A stretch of 64,000 nucleotides of DNA, taken from NCBI RefSeq assembly GCF_963855985.1, contig NC_087112.1, forward strand, positions 8,620,501 through 8,684,500, in the 5' to 3' direction. Every line of letters begins with the position of its first letter. Within the stretch, counting starts at the first letter, position 1. The position numbers and the translations under genes are program-made. Below, piece after piece: positions 32,716 to 42,796 of the stretch. Origin of the DNA: Ostrinia nubilalis (Eukaryota; Arthropoda; Insecta; Lepidoptera; Crambidae). The notes below the pieces were generated by a model that saw only the letters and a program-made list of their open reading frames with translations, ran no database searches and was not told where the DNA came from.

Positions 32716-32802
32716 AAGTTAGGTTAATTAAGTAAGCTATCTAAATGTAATTGTCCCAGTGTAATTGTCTTTATAGTTGTTAAATAAATTTAAAAAAAAA
32801 TA
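32716..32802 (+). repeat. LINE 3'-tail-like sequence
   Basis: AATTGTCCCAGTGTAATTGT then TTGTTAAATAAATTTAAAAA: an AATAAA-like signal followed by an A-rich run. No frame. Confidence 0.4.
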
Positions 32803-33005
32803 GTAACATACAAATATTTTGCTCCTATGGTGTACTCTTTCATATCTTAAGATTTTTTGACCTCCAGCGCTTCCAGACAAACTCAGTCATAACATTCCTA
32901 TATCCATAATCCAGATGGATCTATCCATCTCAACATAATATTGCTTTGATATGAGGTTCATAAATAAGTCCCGAATTCAAGCTACGGAAACTCGTTGCAA
33001 ACTTA

Positions 33006-33148
33006 CGCCCGTATTCATAACGATGCTTGTTTGTGAAGCAGCAAATCGAACGCACAGCGTTGAATGGAGCTCTGTGATTGGAGCGTGTGTCACCCTATGC
33101 GTTCAACTGCACTGTGAGACCTCATAGTAATGTTTGTGAATACGGGCG
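33006..33148 (-). mobile_element. M150 MITE copy 6
   Basis: CGCCCGTATTCATAACGATG to GTTTGTGAATACGGGCG, with TA on both sides (33004-33005, 33149-33150), supporting a TA duplication for this family. Confidence 0.88.
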
Positions 33149-33162
33149 TAACATAAAGGCTG

Positions 33163-33313
33163 TTCGTTCGTTCGTTCGTTTCAGCCGAAAGACGTCCACT
33201 GCTGGACAAAGGCCTCCCCCAAGGATTTCCACGAAGACCGATCATGCGCCGCTCGCATCCAGGCACCTCTCGCGACCTTCACCAGATCGTCGGTCCACCT
33301 AGTGGGAGGCGGG
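33163..33313 (-). mobile_element. RTE-B LINE 3' end with 13-bp target duplication
   Basis: TTCGTTCGTTCGTTTCAGCC tail to CACCTAGTGGGAGGC. AACATAAAGGCTG flanks it at 33150-33162 and 33314-33326. It landed at the edge of M150 copy 6. Confidence 0.9.
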
Positions 33314-33326
33314 AACATAAAGGCTG

Positions 33327-33872
33327 ATTTACACGTATTAAGTTGCTGTAAAAAGCACGTAGCAAAACTATCCCGTTAAAACACCCTCGTAATAAGTAGG
33401 CAAAGTGTAGCCAATCGATGGCTAAACGATTACGCTCACACGTCATCGATGCGACTTATCGGTGTTTTGCTCAGTCGTAAAGTTGGTACACTCAGTGGCA
33501 AGGTAAAGGTGACAAAGAAAGATATTTTTTGTCTATTTACAATGTATTTACGTAATAGACCAACGTATTTGGGAGCACAGCAATGGATTTTTTATATGAT
33601 TAGGTCAAAAGAATTATGATTTGCTGTTCGGTATGTACCACATCGGTACCACAAATTAATTACATAAATAAATAACCAATAGTGGTATCAAAATCACAGA
33701 TGAGTTATACATTTTGATCCTGAAAATGCTGTTATTGTGTTAAGAATAATAACGACGTAATCCACTTAAAGCACCCGCCCGAATATCACCTGCACCTGTA
33801 TTTTTTTACATTTTTGTTCATGAATAGCACGTATAACACAGCAGCCTAGTGCTGGCTATTTGTTAGACAAGA
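33327..33872. other. No gene seen
   Basis: AT-rich sequence without recognised elements. Confidence 0.5.
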
Positions 33873-34036
33873 CGTCGTTCGTTTCAGCCGAGACGTTCAC
33901 TGCTGAACAAAGGCCTCCCCCAAGGATTTCCACAAAGACCGGTCCTGCGCCTCTCGCATCCAGGCACCTTTCGCGACCCTCACCAAATCGTCGGTCCACC
34001 TAGTGGGAGGACTGCCCACGCTATGTCTTCCGGCTA
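33873..34036 (-). mobile_element. RTE-B LINE 3' end (minus)
   Basis: CGTCGTTCGTTTCAGCC tail, then CACTGCTGAACAAAGGCCTC, GGTCCACCTAGTGGGAGGA and GTCTTCCGGCT. Confidence 0.85.
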
Positions 34037-34945
34037 ACCTTGCAGGAGCTATTTCGATGTGTTTTTCGGGACTTAAGTACCGATAAAACTTTTAATAAAT
34101 CGTTTGGGTGCTCTAAGAGGACTAACTCCGACGACGACGATGACTACGACAAGCATTTTAGATAACATACGAATGTATAATCTCTGACTTGACGAATCCA
34201 ATATTCAATCGCAATACATTTCAGCAAGTGCCAATCCCTTGTCCCGAAGTGTAAACCGCTCGTATTATAAAATATTCAACGAACGAACGGCAATCGACGC
34301 TTATACGTATCGCTTCCGGAATTACACTCGACGCGCGGGAAACGGGCACAATAAAATGGAAACGTATGGATTTTATAACGGCATTTAATGAAATTAACGC
34401 TACAGGAGATGTGTTACTTTGCGAATTGGATTGACGGGAACGACCTTTGTTCTGTAAACGTATGAATGGACACAAAAGAGTTTCGTTTAAAAATCTCTAC
34501 TTAGAATACAAATTAATTAACCTACTAAAGGTACATTTTTTTTCGATAGAAGTTGTAGGTATGTATCAAAATTCAGAATGTTGTGAAAACCATAATTATT
34601 ACTATTAAACCGTTGCTTTGTTACAATTTAAGTTTCTTTTTATCCGACTGCGCCAGGAGGGTTATTTTATTGTCGACTGGTGCTCACTATCTCGAATCGA
34701 AAGCTAATGTCACATTGTTTACTGCACAGACATGGTTTTGACAGCTACAGAATACGAAAAGAAAGCTAAAATGGCAGCTGGGCTGATCTTCATTTCTACA
34801 CGGTAAGAAAAAACAGTATTTTCTTTCCAATAAATATTGTCCGTAATATAACATTATCCGGACCAAAAGACACAAAAGAAGCCAGGGTCAAAACTAGAAC
34901 CTAATATAGTTATTAGAATATTTCTTTGTGGATTCATTCAGTGTC
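34037..34945. other. Apparently single-copy sequence, no gene assigned
   Basis: Positions 34200-34480 are compositionally balanced, lack repeat signatures and keep an 84-codon minus frame without a motif. They could be conserved non-coding DNA. A GACTGCGCCAGGAGGGTTAT motif at 34647 recurs (complement) at 47.17 and 50.46 kb. Confidence 0.4.
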
Positions 34946-35027
34946 TAAGTAGCTCAGATGGAAGAGCAGTCGCCCAGCAAGCGAAAGGTCGTGGGTTCCC
35001 ACCTTAGGCAGTTTGGTCTTTTCAACT
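34946..35027 (+). repeat. tRNA-derived SINE, best-preserved head
   Basis: AAGTAGCTCAGATGGAAGAG is A-box-like and AAAGGTCGTGGGTTCCCACC is B-box-like, 30-40 bp apart, followed by CTTAGGCAGTTTGGTC. No complete cloverleaf pairs, so it is a SINE head and not a tRNA gene. Related pieces lie at 10.03 and 18.55 kb. Confidence 0.7.
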
Positions 35028-35452
35028 CATTTTAAAAATATTTAGTACCTAATAGAAACTTACGTAAGTACCAATTTAAATATGCAAAAGTACAGTCTAC
35101 AACACATCAAACAATCGCTACACAAAATCGCATCTATAGCAACTTCACAAGGACGTATTCAGCTTGAAATGCCATTTCTGTACATTGCCCCATATCTCGC
35201 ACATAGTATCTCACATCGATACGGAAAATGGAGAGAGCTACCATAAAACTATCGTAGAACATAACATACTATCGGTTATTATGCAATGAACGTATATTTT
35301 TATGTCCCGGGTAATATTGGGGAGCTTTCAAGCAGTTTTGGGTGGTAACTTACAAAAGTAAGTATAATGTATATTCTTAAAATCCTAAAGACATAATGGA
35401 CTGATCTTATCGAAACCTCAGTCGGTAGTTCGAGTCCTGTAGGCCTAGGATC
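35028..35452. other. No gene seen
   Basis: GTCGGTAGTTCGAGTCCTG near 35421 is a lone B-box-like match. Confidence 0.4.
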
Positions 35453-35604
35453 ATCATCATCATCATCATCATCATTTCAGCCACAGGACGTCCACTGCTG
35501 AACATAGGCCTCCCCCAATGACTTCCACATCGCACGGTTGGTAGCGGCCTGCATCCAGCGCCTTCCTGCTACATTTATCAGGTCGTCGGTCCATACATTT
35601 GTCA
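35453..35604 (-). mobile_element. RTE-A LINE 3' end with long (ATC)n tail
   Basis: (ATC)n at 35453-35476, TTTCAGCCACAGGACGTCC, GGTTGGTAGCGGCCTGCAT, ending GGTCGTCGGTCCA. Confidence 0.88.
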
Positions 35605-35709
35605 CCTAAAATAAACATAATGTAGGATTCCAACGGTGAAAGAATTTTTCAAATCAGTCCAGTAGTTTCGGAGCCTATTCAATACAGAACTTTTTATAAT
35701 ATTAGTAGA
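35605..35709 (-). mobile_element. Helitron-like 5' portion (minus)
   Basis: AATCAGTCCAGTAGTTTCGG is a typical interior. TTATAATATTAGTAGA is the complement of the 5' TC start. The other half is missing, perhaps displaced by the adjacent RTE-A. Confidence 0.6.
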
Positions 35710-36151
35710 CAAAAACATTCACAAAGAACCACCCAATATCGAAACGAAGCGAAAAATAATAATCATCGGAACTCCCTGAAACGCAAATGATTCGATCCCA
35801 ACGATCGTGAAAAGCTGAAATGTTTAAAGATTACACCGAGCATTGGAAACACTTTTGGGTTCCGCACCATGGAACACTTGGGTTCCATAACAATAAGAGG
35901 ATAGAGACCGAACCGGCGCCGGCAACATCAAAAAACAATTCGGCCAATCAGAGTCTGGAATACAGTTTCCCGTTAAGGACGCCGTATTTGATGCTAACGA
36001 GGGGGAAAATGGAAAGATATTTAGAGGATTTTTTCTTTGGTAAAAAGCCAATTTCAGGAATTAATTAAGAAGTCCTTTTTATAAAAATGCCAACTGATTT
36101 TTATAGCAATATTTATCTTTGTAGTATTTTATTGAACAATGTTGTTTCATA
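35710..36151. other. No gene assigned
   Basis: Overlapping open frames of 82 codons (plus, 35820-36068) and 75 codons (minus) have no recognisable motif and mirror each other. Confidence 0.45.
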
Positions 36152-36302
36152 ATCATCATCATCATTTCTGCAACATGACGTCCACTGTTGAACATAGGCC
36201 TCCCTCAATGAATTCCACATCGCCCGGTTGGGAACGGCCTGCATCCAGCGTCTTCCTGATACCCTTATAAGGTCGTCAGTCCACATTGTGAATGGCCGTC
36301 CC
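36152..36302 (-). mobile_element. RTE-A LINE 3' end (minus)
   Basis: AATCATCATCATCATTTCTG tail. The protein end includes FTMWTDDLIRVSGRRWMQAV and WNSLREAYVQQWTS. Confidence 0.85.
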
Positions 36303-37474
36303 ATGAACAATACTGTTTACAACGATAATTTCTATTGGTATTTTGTAAAACGGTTACAATATTTATAACACCTATTTTACTATGTAAACAATTTACTGTC
36401 ACAGTAATAGTTAACAGTGCAATAAAACTAATAAACATAACTGCCACTAAAGCCATAAAATTGCAATAAAATCAAATTACAACATAATCCACAACAATAG
36501 TGACTACATCAATCCATCAATCAATAGCCCCACAAAATGTATTTAATTACATTCTATTGCTTATCTTCCCGATCTTAAACTAACAATAGTCGGATACGTC
36601 AAATGATTTCTTTTGGGGCGAATGCGATGGCATCAACGCGATAAGACGGGGTGAAATGAGCAAGGGGATAAATCATTAATAGAAAATAACAACGTATCAG
36701 TGGTGGGGATCTGAGGGCACTTACAGCTATGCCATTTTCCGTTTGAGTCATTTAACTGTATGCTTGGTTGGGCTTGCACTAGGTTTAAAAGAAATATTAT
36801 TAAATGTAACACAAAATTTATAAAGTTAAAAAATACCAACAATTGAGAACCTCCTCCTTTTGTTTAAGTCGGTTAAAAAGAAATACTTCTAAAGATATTC
36901 ATAATACAACTATTTATTTCCACAAAAAAAGCTAAGCAAGTCAGTATTCCGATGTTGTTGTTTAGGATTTCTTTTTTGACATGTAATAGATGAAAAGGAA
37001 ACATTTAATTTCATTTAGTTCAAGTATTTTTCAACAGAAAAGTGATAAGTAGTTGAAAATAGAGATCACTTCTGTATCATTCGTTTGTTCATTATAGCCA
37101 AATTTATTAAAAATTAAAGAAATTATACACACGATTGTATGTCATAGAGTCGTAACGTAAGTAAGTCATAATAGGTACATTGTTGAATACAATGGAAACA
37201 AGAATAAATCGTATACATACAGTCTTAATTCCTTTATTTCTCAACTAAAACATGCACAGTTGGGAATCACCCCATCGGAAACGCGATGAGTGCGGCGATA
37301 AGGGTGAACTGAGTCTTTCACCCCAACAGTGGCATTTGGGGATCACAATTTGTATTTAAAACAACTGCAACGGGGGTGATTAGAAATTATTAGCTTGGAT
37401 CCCATTAGTAGTAGTTACCTCTATTCTTAAGTCTTTTTTTAAAATCCTACCTACTCGTAAATATTATCATCATC
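36303..37474. other. 1.2-kb stretch without a gene
   Basis: TTGAGAACCTCCTCCTTTTG at 36841 with AAGTCGGTTAAAAAG is the second copy of the short dispersed motif (first at 0.67 kb). Confidence 0.45.
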
Positions 37475-37632
37475 AGTGCACCTACCATGAGTTTACGTTA
37501 GGTGTGCTCGCTAGCGAGTACGTCAAAAATCTCTATGAAGATTTTGTTTCTTGAAAGTAGCCGCTAGGGGCGCTGCACAATATGTCATACAATTAATGAG
37601 CACACCTAACGTCAACTCATGGTAAGCACACT
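37475..37632. mobile_element. MITE, ends TACCATGAGTT.ACGTTAGG
   Basis: The inverted termini share TACCATGAGTTNACGTTAGG plus TGTGCTC, with a GCTAGGGGCGCTG interior. Total about 158 bp. No certain duplication. Confidence 0.8.
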
Positions 37633-37932
37633 AGATATTTAATCGTCACTGTAGGAGGCAAATGGAGGATATGGCCTACACCTCTTACTTCATCCATGGG
37701 GAGAATGAAGATTGTCTGCAAACTCTGCCAAGATCAAGTTCTATTTTGTTAAGAAATAAATAATTAGGTACTAGCGTTTAACTCGACCAGTAATAGTGTT
37801 TTTGGGACGTCAAATGTCAGCGAGACTTCGAATGTGCTTCAGATTTGTATGCTCTGTGACGTCATAAGGTCAATTTTACCCCTCCCATTCCTCAGGCCCT
37901 GACAAAGTTAAGCGCTGCACCTAGTATGACTA
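37633..37932. other. No gene seen
   Basis: AGGCAAATGGAGGATATGGCC at 37656 is the dispersed block also found at 20.63 kb (shown here by its position). Confidence 0.4.
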
Positions 37933-37934
37933 TA

Positions 37935-38189
37935 CAGGGTGTTAGGTAAATGGGTATATGAGCCGACACTAGCCCATCTTAACATGGTCATATAAATGGT
38001 ATGGTGAAGTCAGAAATTTGATATCATCATTTTAATTTTTTACATTTTCATACAAAATAAATTTTATAAAATCCGATTTGTATGAAAATTAAAATGAAGA
38101 TATCAATTTTATGACTTCACCATACCATTTATATGCCCATGTTAACATGGGCTAGTGTCGGCTCATATACCCATTTACCTAACACCCTG
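37935..38189. mobile_element. TA-flanked TIR element, ~110-bp arms
   Basis: CAGGGTGTTAGGTAAATGGG at the left and its exact complement at the right, TA on both sides (37933-37934, 38190-38191). The arms pair through GAGCCGACACTAGCCCAT and ACCATACCATTTATATG. Non-coding, Tc1/mariner-like by its TA target. Confidence 0.9.
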
Positions 38190-38216
38190 TAGAGTAATAT
38201 TTTGTTTTTGATATTC

Positions 38217-38340
38217 TAAGGCTGGGTTGCACCATCTTACTTTAACTTTGACAAACGCCAAAAGTCTGTCAAACTCCATACAAAATACACCGGTTATCGT
38301 CATAGTTACGGTCAAAGTTAGGTGGTGCAACTCAGCCTAA
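38217..38340. mobile_element. M125 MITE copy 3
   Basis: TAAGGCTGGGTTGCACCATC and GGTGCAACTCAGCCTAA termini, interior ACAAACGCCAAAAGTCTG and CACCGGTTATCG. Confidence 0.87.
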
Positions 38341-38758
38341 CACGTATAAAGCCATAATGTGTGTCATCCTTCAACTATTTTGTATCCTTATTTATATTAC
38401 CCTAAGGGTTACAAATGCATTACACTAATAACTAGTCCAGAAGAACAGCATAGCATTATTATGTTAATTAAGAATGTAATATTAATACCGGGCTAAACTT
38501 AATGGGATTCGATTTTAGGGTGTTAATGTAATTAATATTGATAATAATCGTGCCATGTCATTAAGAACGCGTGGCAATAAAACCGAATGGTAATTTGTAT
38601 TAGAAAATTAATTTTAAATGGGGTCTGAGGGACCCAATAGAACAGTGAGGGTTATAGAGATTATAATGAAAGCTCATGGCATGAAATGTACGGGGATTAA
38701 ATAGGTATTGGTTGATGCTTGGTATGTCATATTTGAGATGAAATAACTACGGAACTAA
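38341..38758. other. No gene seen
   Basis: Non-repetitive, AT-rich; balanced patches at 38510-38640 could be conserved non-coding DNA but this cannot be judged here. Confidence 0.4.
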
Positions 38759-38903
38759 CGCCCGTATACACAAACATTAATATGAGGTCTCACAGCGCTC
38801 GTGGACGCACAGGGTCACACACGAATCAATCACAGAGCTCTATTCAACGTTGTGCGTTCGATTTGCTGCTTCACTTAAGCAAGCATCGTTTGTGAATACG
38901 GGC
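38759..38903 (+). mobile_element. M150 MITE copy 7
   Basis: CGCCCGTATACACAAACATT to GTTTGTGAATACGGGC. Near-consensus. Confidence 0.87.
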
Positions 38904-38929
38904 TTTAGTATGCTGTATATCATTCGTGC

Positions 38930-39180
38930 CTAAGAAATGGTCAAATACTTCAAAAGCAAGTCATAGATGCAGAAGAATCTGTCGCATGACAAGGTGGATT
39001 AAAAGCGTAGTTCAAGAATAGAGACTACATATCGGCCAACGTAATGTAGAATGCGCTCTACTCGATGGACTGACGGCCTTGAAAAAACCTGAATGTAAGA
39101 GCGGGAGATTACATTTTGTGGTGAGGCTTACATCTAGCAGTAGACTACTAGAGGCTGAAAATTATGATTGTAATTATGTA
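38930..39180 (+). mobile_element. Heavily decayed RTE-like fragment
   Basis: CTACTCGATGGACTGACGG, then TAGAGGCTGAAAATTATG matches the order GGTGGACCGACGA ... GGCTGAAATGATG of RTE-A with many changes. Confidence 0.4.
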
Positions 39181-39223
39181 TAAGTAAAAAAATCTGAATC
39201 TTTACTTTTAGTACGTACCTTAA

Positions 39224-39426
39224 GGCGATTATCACACTGCACCGCGCTCCGCCGCGGTACGCGAGACGACAGATTTAATCATTACCTATAATTATGCAAG
39301 TACCTTAGTTTGTATAGAAAACACGCGCGGCACAACAAACTGAAAACGCGTTTACGCGCGGGATTCGTTATAAAATATGTCGCCACGCGGACCGCGGCGT
39401 AGCGCGGCGAAGGCGATTATCACGCC
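39224..39426. mobile_element. GC-rich TIR element at TTAA
   Basis: The left terminus GGCGATTATCACACTGCACC and the complement of the right terminus share CCGCGCTNCGCCGCGGTNCG. TTAA stands at both outer edges (39220-39223, 39427-39430), as in piggyBac-type targets, although GGCG ends are not classical. The arms are diverged. Confidence 0.6.
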
Positions 39427-39430
39427 TTAA

Positions 39431-39869
39431 AACAAGAAAAAGTCCTTAATCCTAACAACCGACAATCCACGTGTCATTAAACGTGACAATTTGCCACACT
39501 TAAACACTGATTGGGGATCCCATGTAATTCATCAAGACGCCCACCATAACCTGACCCCTCCAGCCTCCAAATCCTTCCCTAATTAACCCTCAAAAGTTCT
39601 CAGTGCAAGGGGAAAGGCAGGTCAAAATAAACTGGACAATAGAACCAGTGTAAGTTGAGCTCTGACTCCACTTGATTATACCCGGTGTTGGTCTGATTTT
39701 TTGGGGTGTCAAGAGGCAGGGAAGGTCAGGGTCTGATGGATGCAGAATCAATCAATCAGTTCACGTGTCGCCTCTGACTTCGGTGTGTAATTGGCTAACG
39801 AGAATATTTATTGGGTGTCAAACTGTCTGGAAACGTCTGTCTGTTTGTCTAATAAAAGTAGTCTTAGAG
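39431..39869. other. No gene seen
   Basis: The 66-codon frame at 39672 has no motif. Confidence 0.5.
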
Positions 39870-40173
39870 TAGGCGCACACCGTTGATTTTTAGTTGGCCG
39901 ATAGTTGTGCGCGATTTTAAATTGTATGAAGAATCGGCCAAATCGAATCGGCGTACTTAGTGTGCGCACTCCCATACAAGCCCATACTGATCAACTGCCC
40001 GACTAAACTATCGGCCGACGAAAAATCAACGGTGTGCAGTTGAGTCGGGTTGATAATCAGTATGGACATGTATGAAACTGCGTACGTTACAGCAATTTGG
40101 TATCGGCCGATTCTTCATACAAATTAAAATCGGGCCCAACTATTGGGCGACTAAAATCGGTGGTATGCGCCTA
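39870..40173. mobile_element. TIR element with nested inverted blocks
   Basis: TAGGCGCACACCGTTGATTT at the left and the complement of ATCGGTGGTATGCGCCTA at the right pair over about 70 bp (shared GTATGAAGAATCGGCC). A second, internal complement of ACACCGTTGATTTTT lies at 40010-40035, so three terminal-like blocks occur. Non-coding. Confidence 0.75.
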
Positions 40174-40342
40174 GGCTTAAGCGACAATAGCGAACGGTGA
40201 AGGAGTCGGTCACCTGGAGATCAGAGGAACGTTGGTTCTTGGTTCTAACCCCACAGCTGGACTATTGTGGTAAACCCACTTGTAACACAAGCATATTATT
40301 CTTATAACAAGGGGTTAACAGGACTTTTTAAAAAACCTGTGT
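40174..40342. other. No gene seen
   Basis: Short spacer with weak tRNA-like words (GGTTCTAACCCC). Confidence 0.35.
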
Positions 40343-40366
40343 TCCAGTGGTTAGAGTAGAGACTCA

Positions 40367-40679
40367 CGCCCGTATTCACAAACATTACTATAAGGTCTAT
40401 CAGTGCGCGTGGACAGACCTAACACACTAACCAATCACAGAGCTCTATCTAAAGTTGAGGGCACCAGACCACGTGGTAGATCACCAATGAGATGGACGGA
40501 CCAGATCAGGGCCGCAACTAAGTGCTCGGTTAGCGAAAGTACCCGGAAAGCTGCAGTCCGCGAGGAATGGCGCCGTATTACGAGGAACATCACTCTGAAT
40601 CGTGATTCAAAATGATGACCACGACCACTATGACAAGAGTGTACCGACTGAGAAGAAGAAGAGTTTGTGAATACGGTCG
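40367..40679 (+). mobile_element. M150 MITE copy 8, split by an RTE-G insertion
   Basis: The left half CGCCCGTATTCACAAACATT runs to GAGCTCTAT at 40448. The right half is only GTTTGTGAATACGGTCG (40663-40679). About 50 bp of the MITE interior is missing at the junction. Confidence 0.8.
40449..40662 (+). mobile_element. RTE-G LINE 3' end
   Basis: The frame reads RPRGRSPMRWTDQIRAATK then VREEWRRITRNITLNRDS before a stop, a relative of the RTE C-terminus (TRWTDD). It is followed by a GACTGAGAAGAAGAAGA tail. The W..I region is intact but everything upstream is gone. Confidence 0.75.
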
Positions 40680-40722
40680 GCACTCGATGTGTAGGTTCTA
40701 GGTTCGATTCCAAGGGACTGAC

Positions 40723-41141
40723 TATAATTATTAACCGACTACAGTATTACAGGGATCTCACAAAATTGTACGGTAGAATAACTGAGCTGCGATACTTGTT
40801 TTTTTGAGTTATGTTTTTGATGTTTGAAATGGGTTCTTATTTGACGGAGGTCTGAGGTAATACAAAAAAACCTACTCTTATTTTTGAAGTCGGTAAAAAT
40901 ACCCATACTGTTCCAGTGCTTTAGTTAGGCGTTATACCTGTACTTATAGATCGTTTCATTCACGAAGACGCGCCCTACCACTCTTCCGCTAATGTTTGAG
41001 TGTTATTAGTACACGCTAAATTATCCATACACACGCACACTACAATAATGACGCTCGGATTGCTCGGATCAAACTCCCCGCACCCCGCGCTTCCCTCGAC
41101 CAAAAATTGGTGTGGCGCGTCTTCGTGGATGAAACGATCTT
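40723..41141. other. No gene seen
   Basis: TATTTTTGAAGTCGGTAAAAA at 40880 is a partial copy of the dispersed GAAGTCGGTT motif. Confidence 0.4.
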
Positions 41142-41603
41142 CAGGGTGTCCCAGAATGGGTGAATCAAACTGCTAGGGGAGGTAGCTCTACATTTTTTAG
41201 GGATAGTACATTAGTACTATAAGTCAATAGGACATAGGACCATAAGTCAAGTAAGTCAAGACATTACTACTATCCCTAAAAAATATGAAAAAATAAATAA
41301 ATCGCATAAGGACACAAAAAAAATTTTTTTTGGGAAAAGTGAAAATAAATCAGCTTTGCCTAAGTATCTGGCTATAATTGCTGCGTTTGGAGTTTATTTG
41401 TACTTTTTTCTTACTACTATTAATTGTACATGATCGCTTCGTTTATCTGTAAACAAACTTTGGAAAAAAAGACTAGATTTCGAGTTTATAGCAATTTATT
41501 TAAAAAAAATCCGAACTCAAATTTTATTTTTATTTTTTAGGGATAGTACATTAGTAGAGCTACCTCCCCTAGCAGTTTGATTCACCCATTCTGGGACACC
41601 CTG
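41142..41603. mobile_element. TIR element, ends CAGGGTGTCCCAGAATGGG
   Basis: The termini CAGGGTGTCCCAGAATGGGT and complement pair over about 75 bp, through CTGCTAGGGGAGGTAGCTC and TTTTTTAGGGATAGTACATT. The right flank is TA; the left flank is TT, probably mutated. A second complement of the TAGGGATAGTA word lies near 41272. Non-coding. Confidence 0.85.
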
Positions 41604-41921
41604 TAAAGCTGTTAATACGTAAATACGTCAAAGTATAAATAATCGCCGATTCGAATCGACATTACCAAACGAGCGTTTGATTCCGGAATCCCGCATATCG
41701 ATCAAAAGCGAATTTGGCCCAATTAAAATCACGTTCCGGCCGATATCCGTTAAAATATCCCGGGAAAACTAATTTGTATGCACAAAGCAGGGAATATCCG
41801 GGAATTATCAGCGGGAACGTTTTTTGACACTTTGTTCTCGGTGGGCATGTTAATTTGGACGTGGAAAAAATAATGTTTAGGTTTTAGGTGGTTTTCGTTA
41901 CAACTCAAGATTAGACTTTTC
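41604..41921. other. No gene seen
   Basis: Balanced, apparently single-copy sequence at 41640-41830 (ATATCCGTTAAAATATCCCG); a conserved non-coding element cannot be excluded. Confidence 0.4.
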
Positions 41922-42044
41922 TTAGGCTGAGTTGCACCACCTAACTTTAACGGTAACTATAACGATAACCGGTTCTTTTTGTATGGACTTTGACAGATTT
42001 TTGACGTTTGTCGAAGTTAAGTAAGATGGTGCAACCCAGCCTTA
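41922..42044. mobile_element. M125 MITE copy 4
   Basis: TTAGGCTGAGTTGCACCACC and ATGGTGCAACCCAGCCTTA termini with the ACCGGTTCTTTTTGTATGG interior. Confidence 0.88.
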
Positions 42045-42126
42045 TACTATTATCATCATCATCTTACAATCCGAGTTACTTAAATTGATTTTAGACGACA
42101 AAATAAGCTCTCATTGTCTTCACCAT

Positions 42127-42235
42127 CATCATCATTTCAGCCACAGGACGCCCACTGTTGAACATAGGCCTCTCCCAATTATTTCCTGACTAACCGGCCT
42201 TCCTGGTACCTTTATGAGGTCGTCTGTTCACCTGT
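42127..42235 (-). mobile_element. RTE-A LINE 3' end (diverged, minus)
   Basis: CATCATCATCATTTCAGCC, AGGACGCCCACTGTTGAACA, then an internal deletion and GAGGTCGTCTGTTCACC. Confidence 0.8.
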
Positions 42236-42284
42236 CTAAACTAGATAAAATGCCTAGATAAGATTTCATCCTGGACTATGGCTC

Positions 42285-42545
42285 ATGACAACTCCTGTGT
42301 ATCCAGGATCTACAGCTTCATCGTCATAATTTTAGACATAGGACGTCCACTGCTGAACATAGGCCTCCCCCAATGCTTTCCACGTTGATCGATTGGCAGC
42401 GGCCTGCGTCCAGCGCTTCCCTGCTACCTTTACGATGTCGTCGGTCCACCTTGTAGGTGGACGTCCCACGCTTGATTGACAGCTTGACCGCCAATAAAAA
42501 CCCAACCAGCAAAGGCCAAGTTTGTCCCAAGGAGAAAGTTAAACT
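42285..42545 (+). repeat. R150 copy 2, split by RTE-A
   Basis: CAACTCCTGTGTATCCAGGA then TCTACAGCTT (to 42318) and ACAGCTTGACCGCCAATAAA onward from 42479. The halves match copies 1 and 3 once the insert is removed. Confidence 0.8.
42319..42478 (-). mobile_element. RTE-A LINE 3' end with 7-bp target duplication
   Basis: Starts CATCGTCATAATTTTAGACA, continues AGGACGTCCACTGCTGAACA and ends GGACGTCCCACGCTTG. ACAGCTT flanks it at 42312-42318 and 42479-42485. Confidence 0.88.
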
Positions 42546-42796
42546 GTAATATGTAACTTAATAAGTCTAAAACCTTTTTCATCCCTTATTACTAGAGTTG
42601 TATTTATGAAAGAAATATAAAAAATTAAAGCCTAATTTAATATTTTTAAAACAGATAAAACCCGTCATTCTTAACTACAACAATCCTGTACTTATTTAGT
42701 CATCAATATAAAACTCCTAACTTAGTTCTTCTGACTTGGAAGACGCCGCGCGCCGAGCGAAGTCGCGTGCACAAGTAATGTTTAAAATTAAGACGT
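42546..42796. other. No gene seen
   Basis: CGCCGAGCGAAGTCGCGTGC near 42749 resembles a Helitron-type 3' hairpin without an adjacent CTAG. Confidence 0.4.

Larger units (their letters stand above)
40343..40722 (+). repeat. tRNA-like SINE fragment split by M150 copy 8
   Basis: CAGTGGTTAGAGTAGAGACT (40346-40365) is an A-box-side piece. CACTCGATGTGTAGGTTCTA and GGTTCGATTCCAAGGGAC (40681-40718) are the B-box side. The two halves would rejoin into a tRNA-like head if the insert were removed. Confidence 0.55.

Noticed and set aside
32533..32740. TTAATTAAG on both sides of the RTE-A copy at 32.55 kb
   Set aside because: Ten extra bases separate the element end from the right match and the word is AT-rich; chance is likely.
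34946..35027. A functional tRNA gene
   Set aside because: A-box- and B-box-like words are present but acceptor and anticodon stems do not pair and related fragments recur; it is a SINE head.
35820..36068. 82-codon frame as a host gene
   Set aside because: No recognisable domain, no splice or start context, and a mirror-image frame on the other strand.
36130..36312. TGAACAAT flanking the RTE-A copy at 36.15 kb
   Set aside because: About 13 bases that are not RTE tail lie between the left match and the tail, so the duplication is not convincing.
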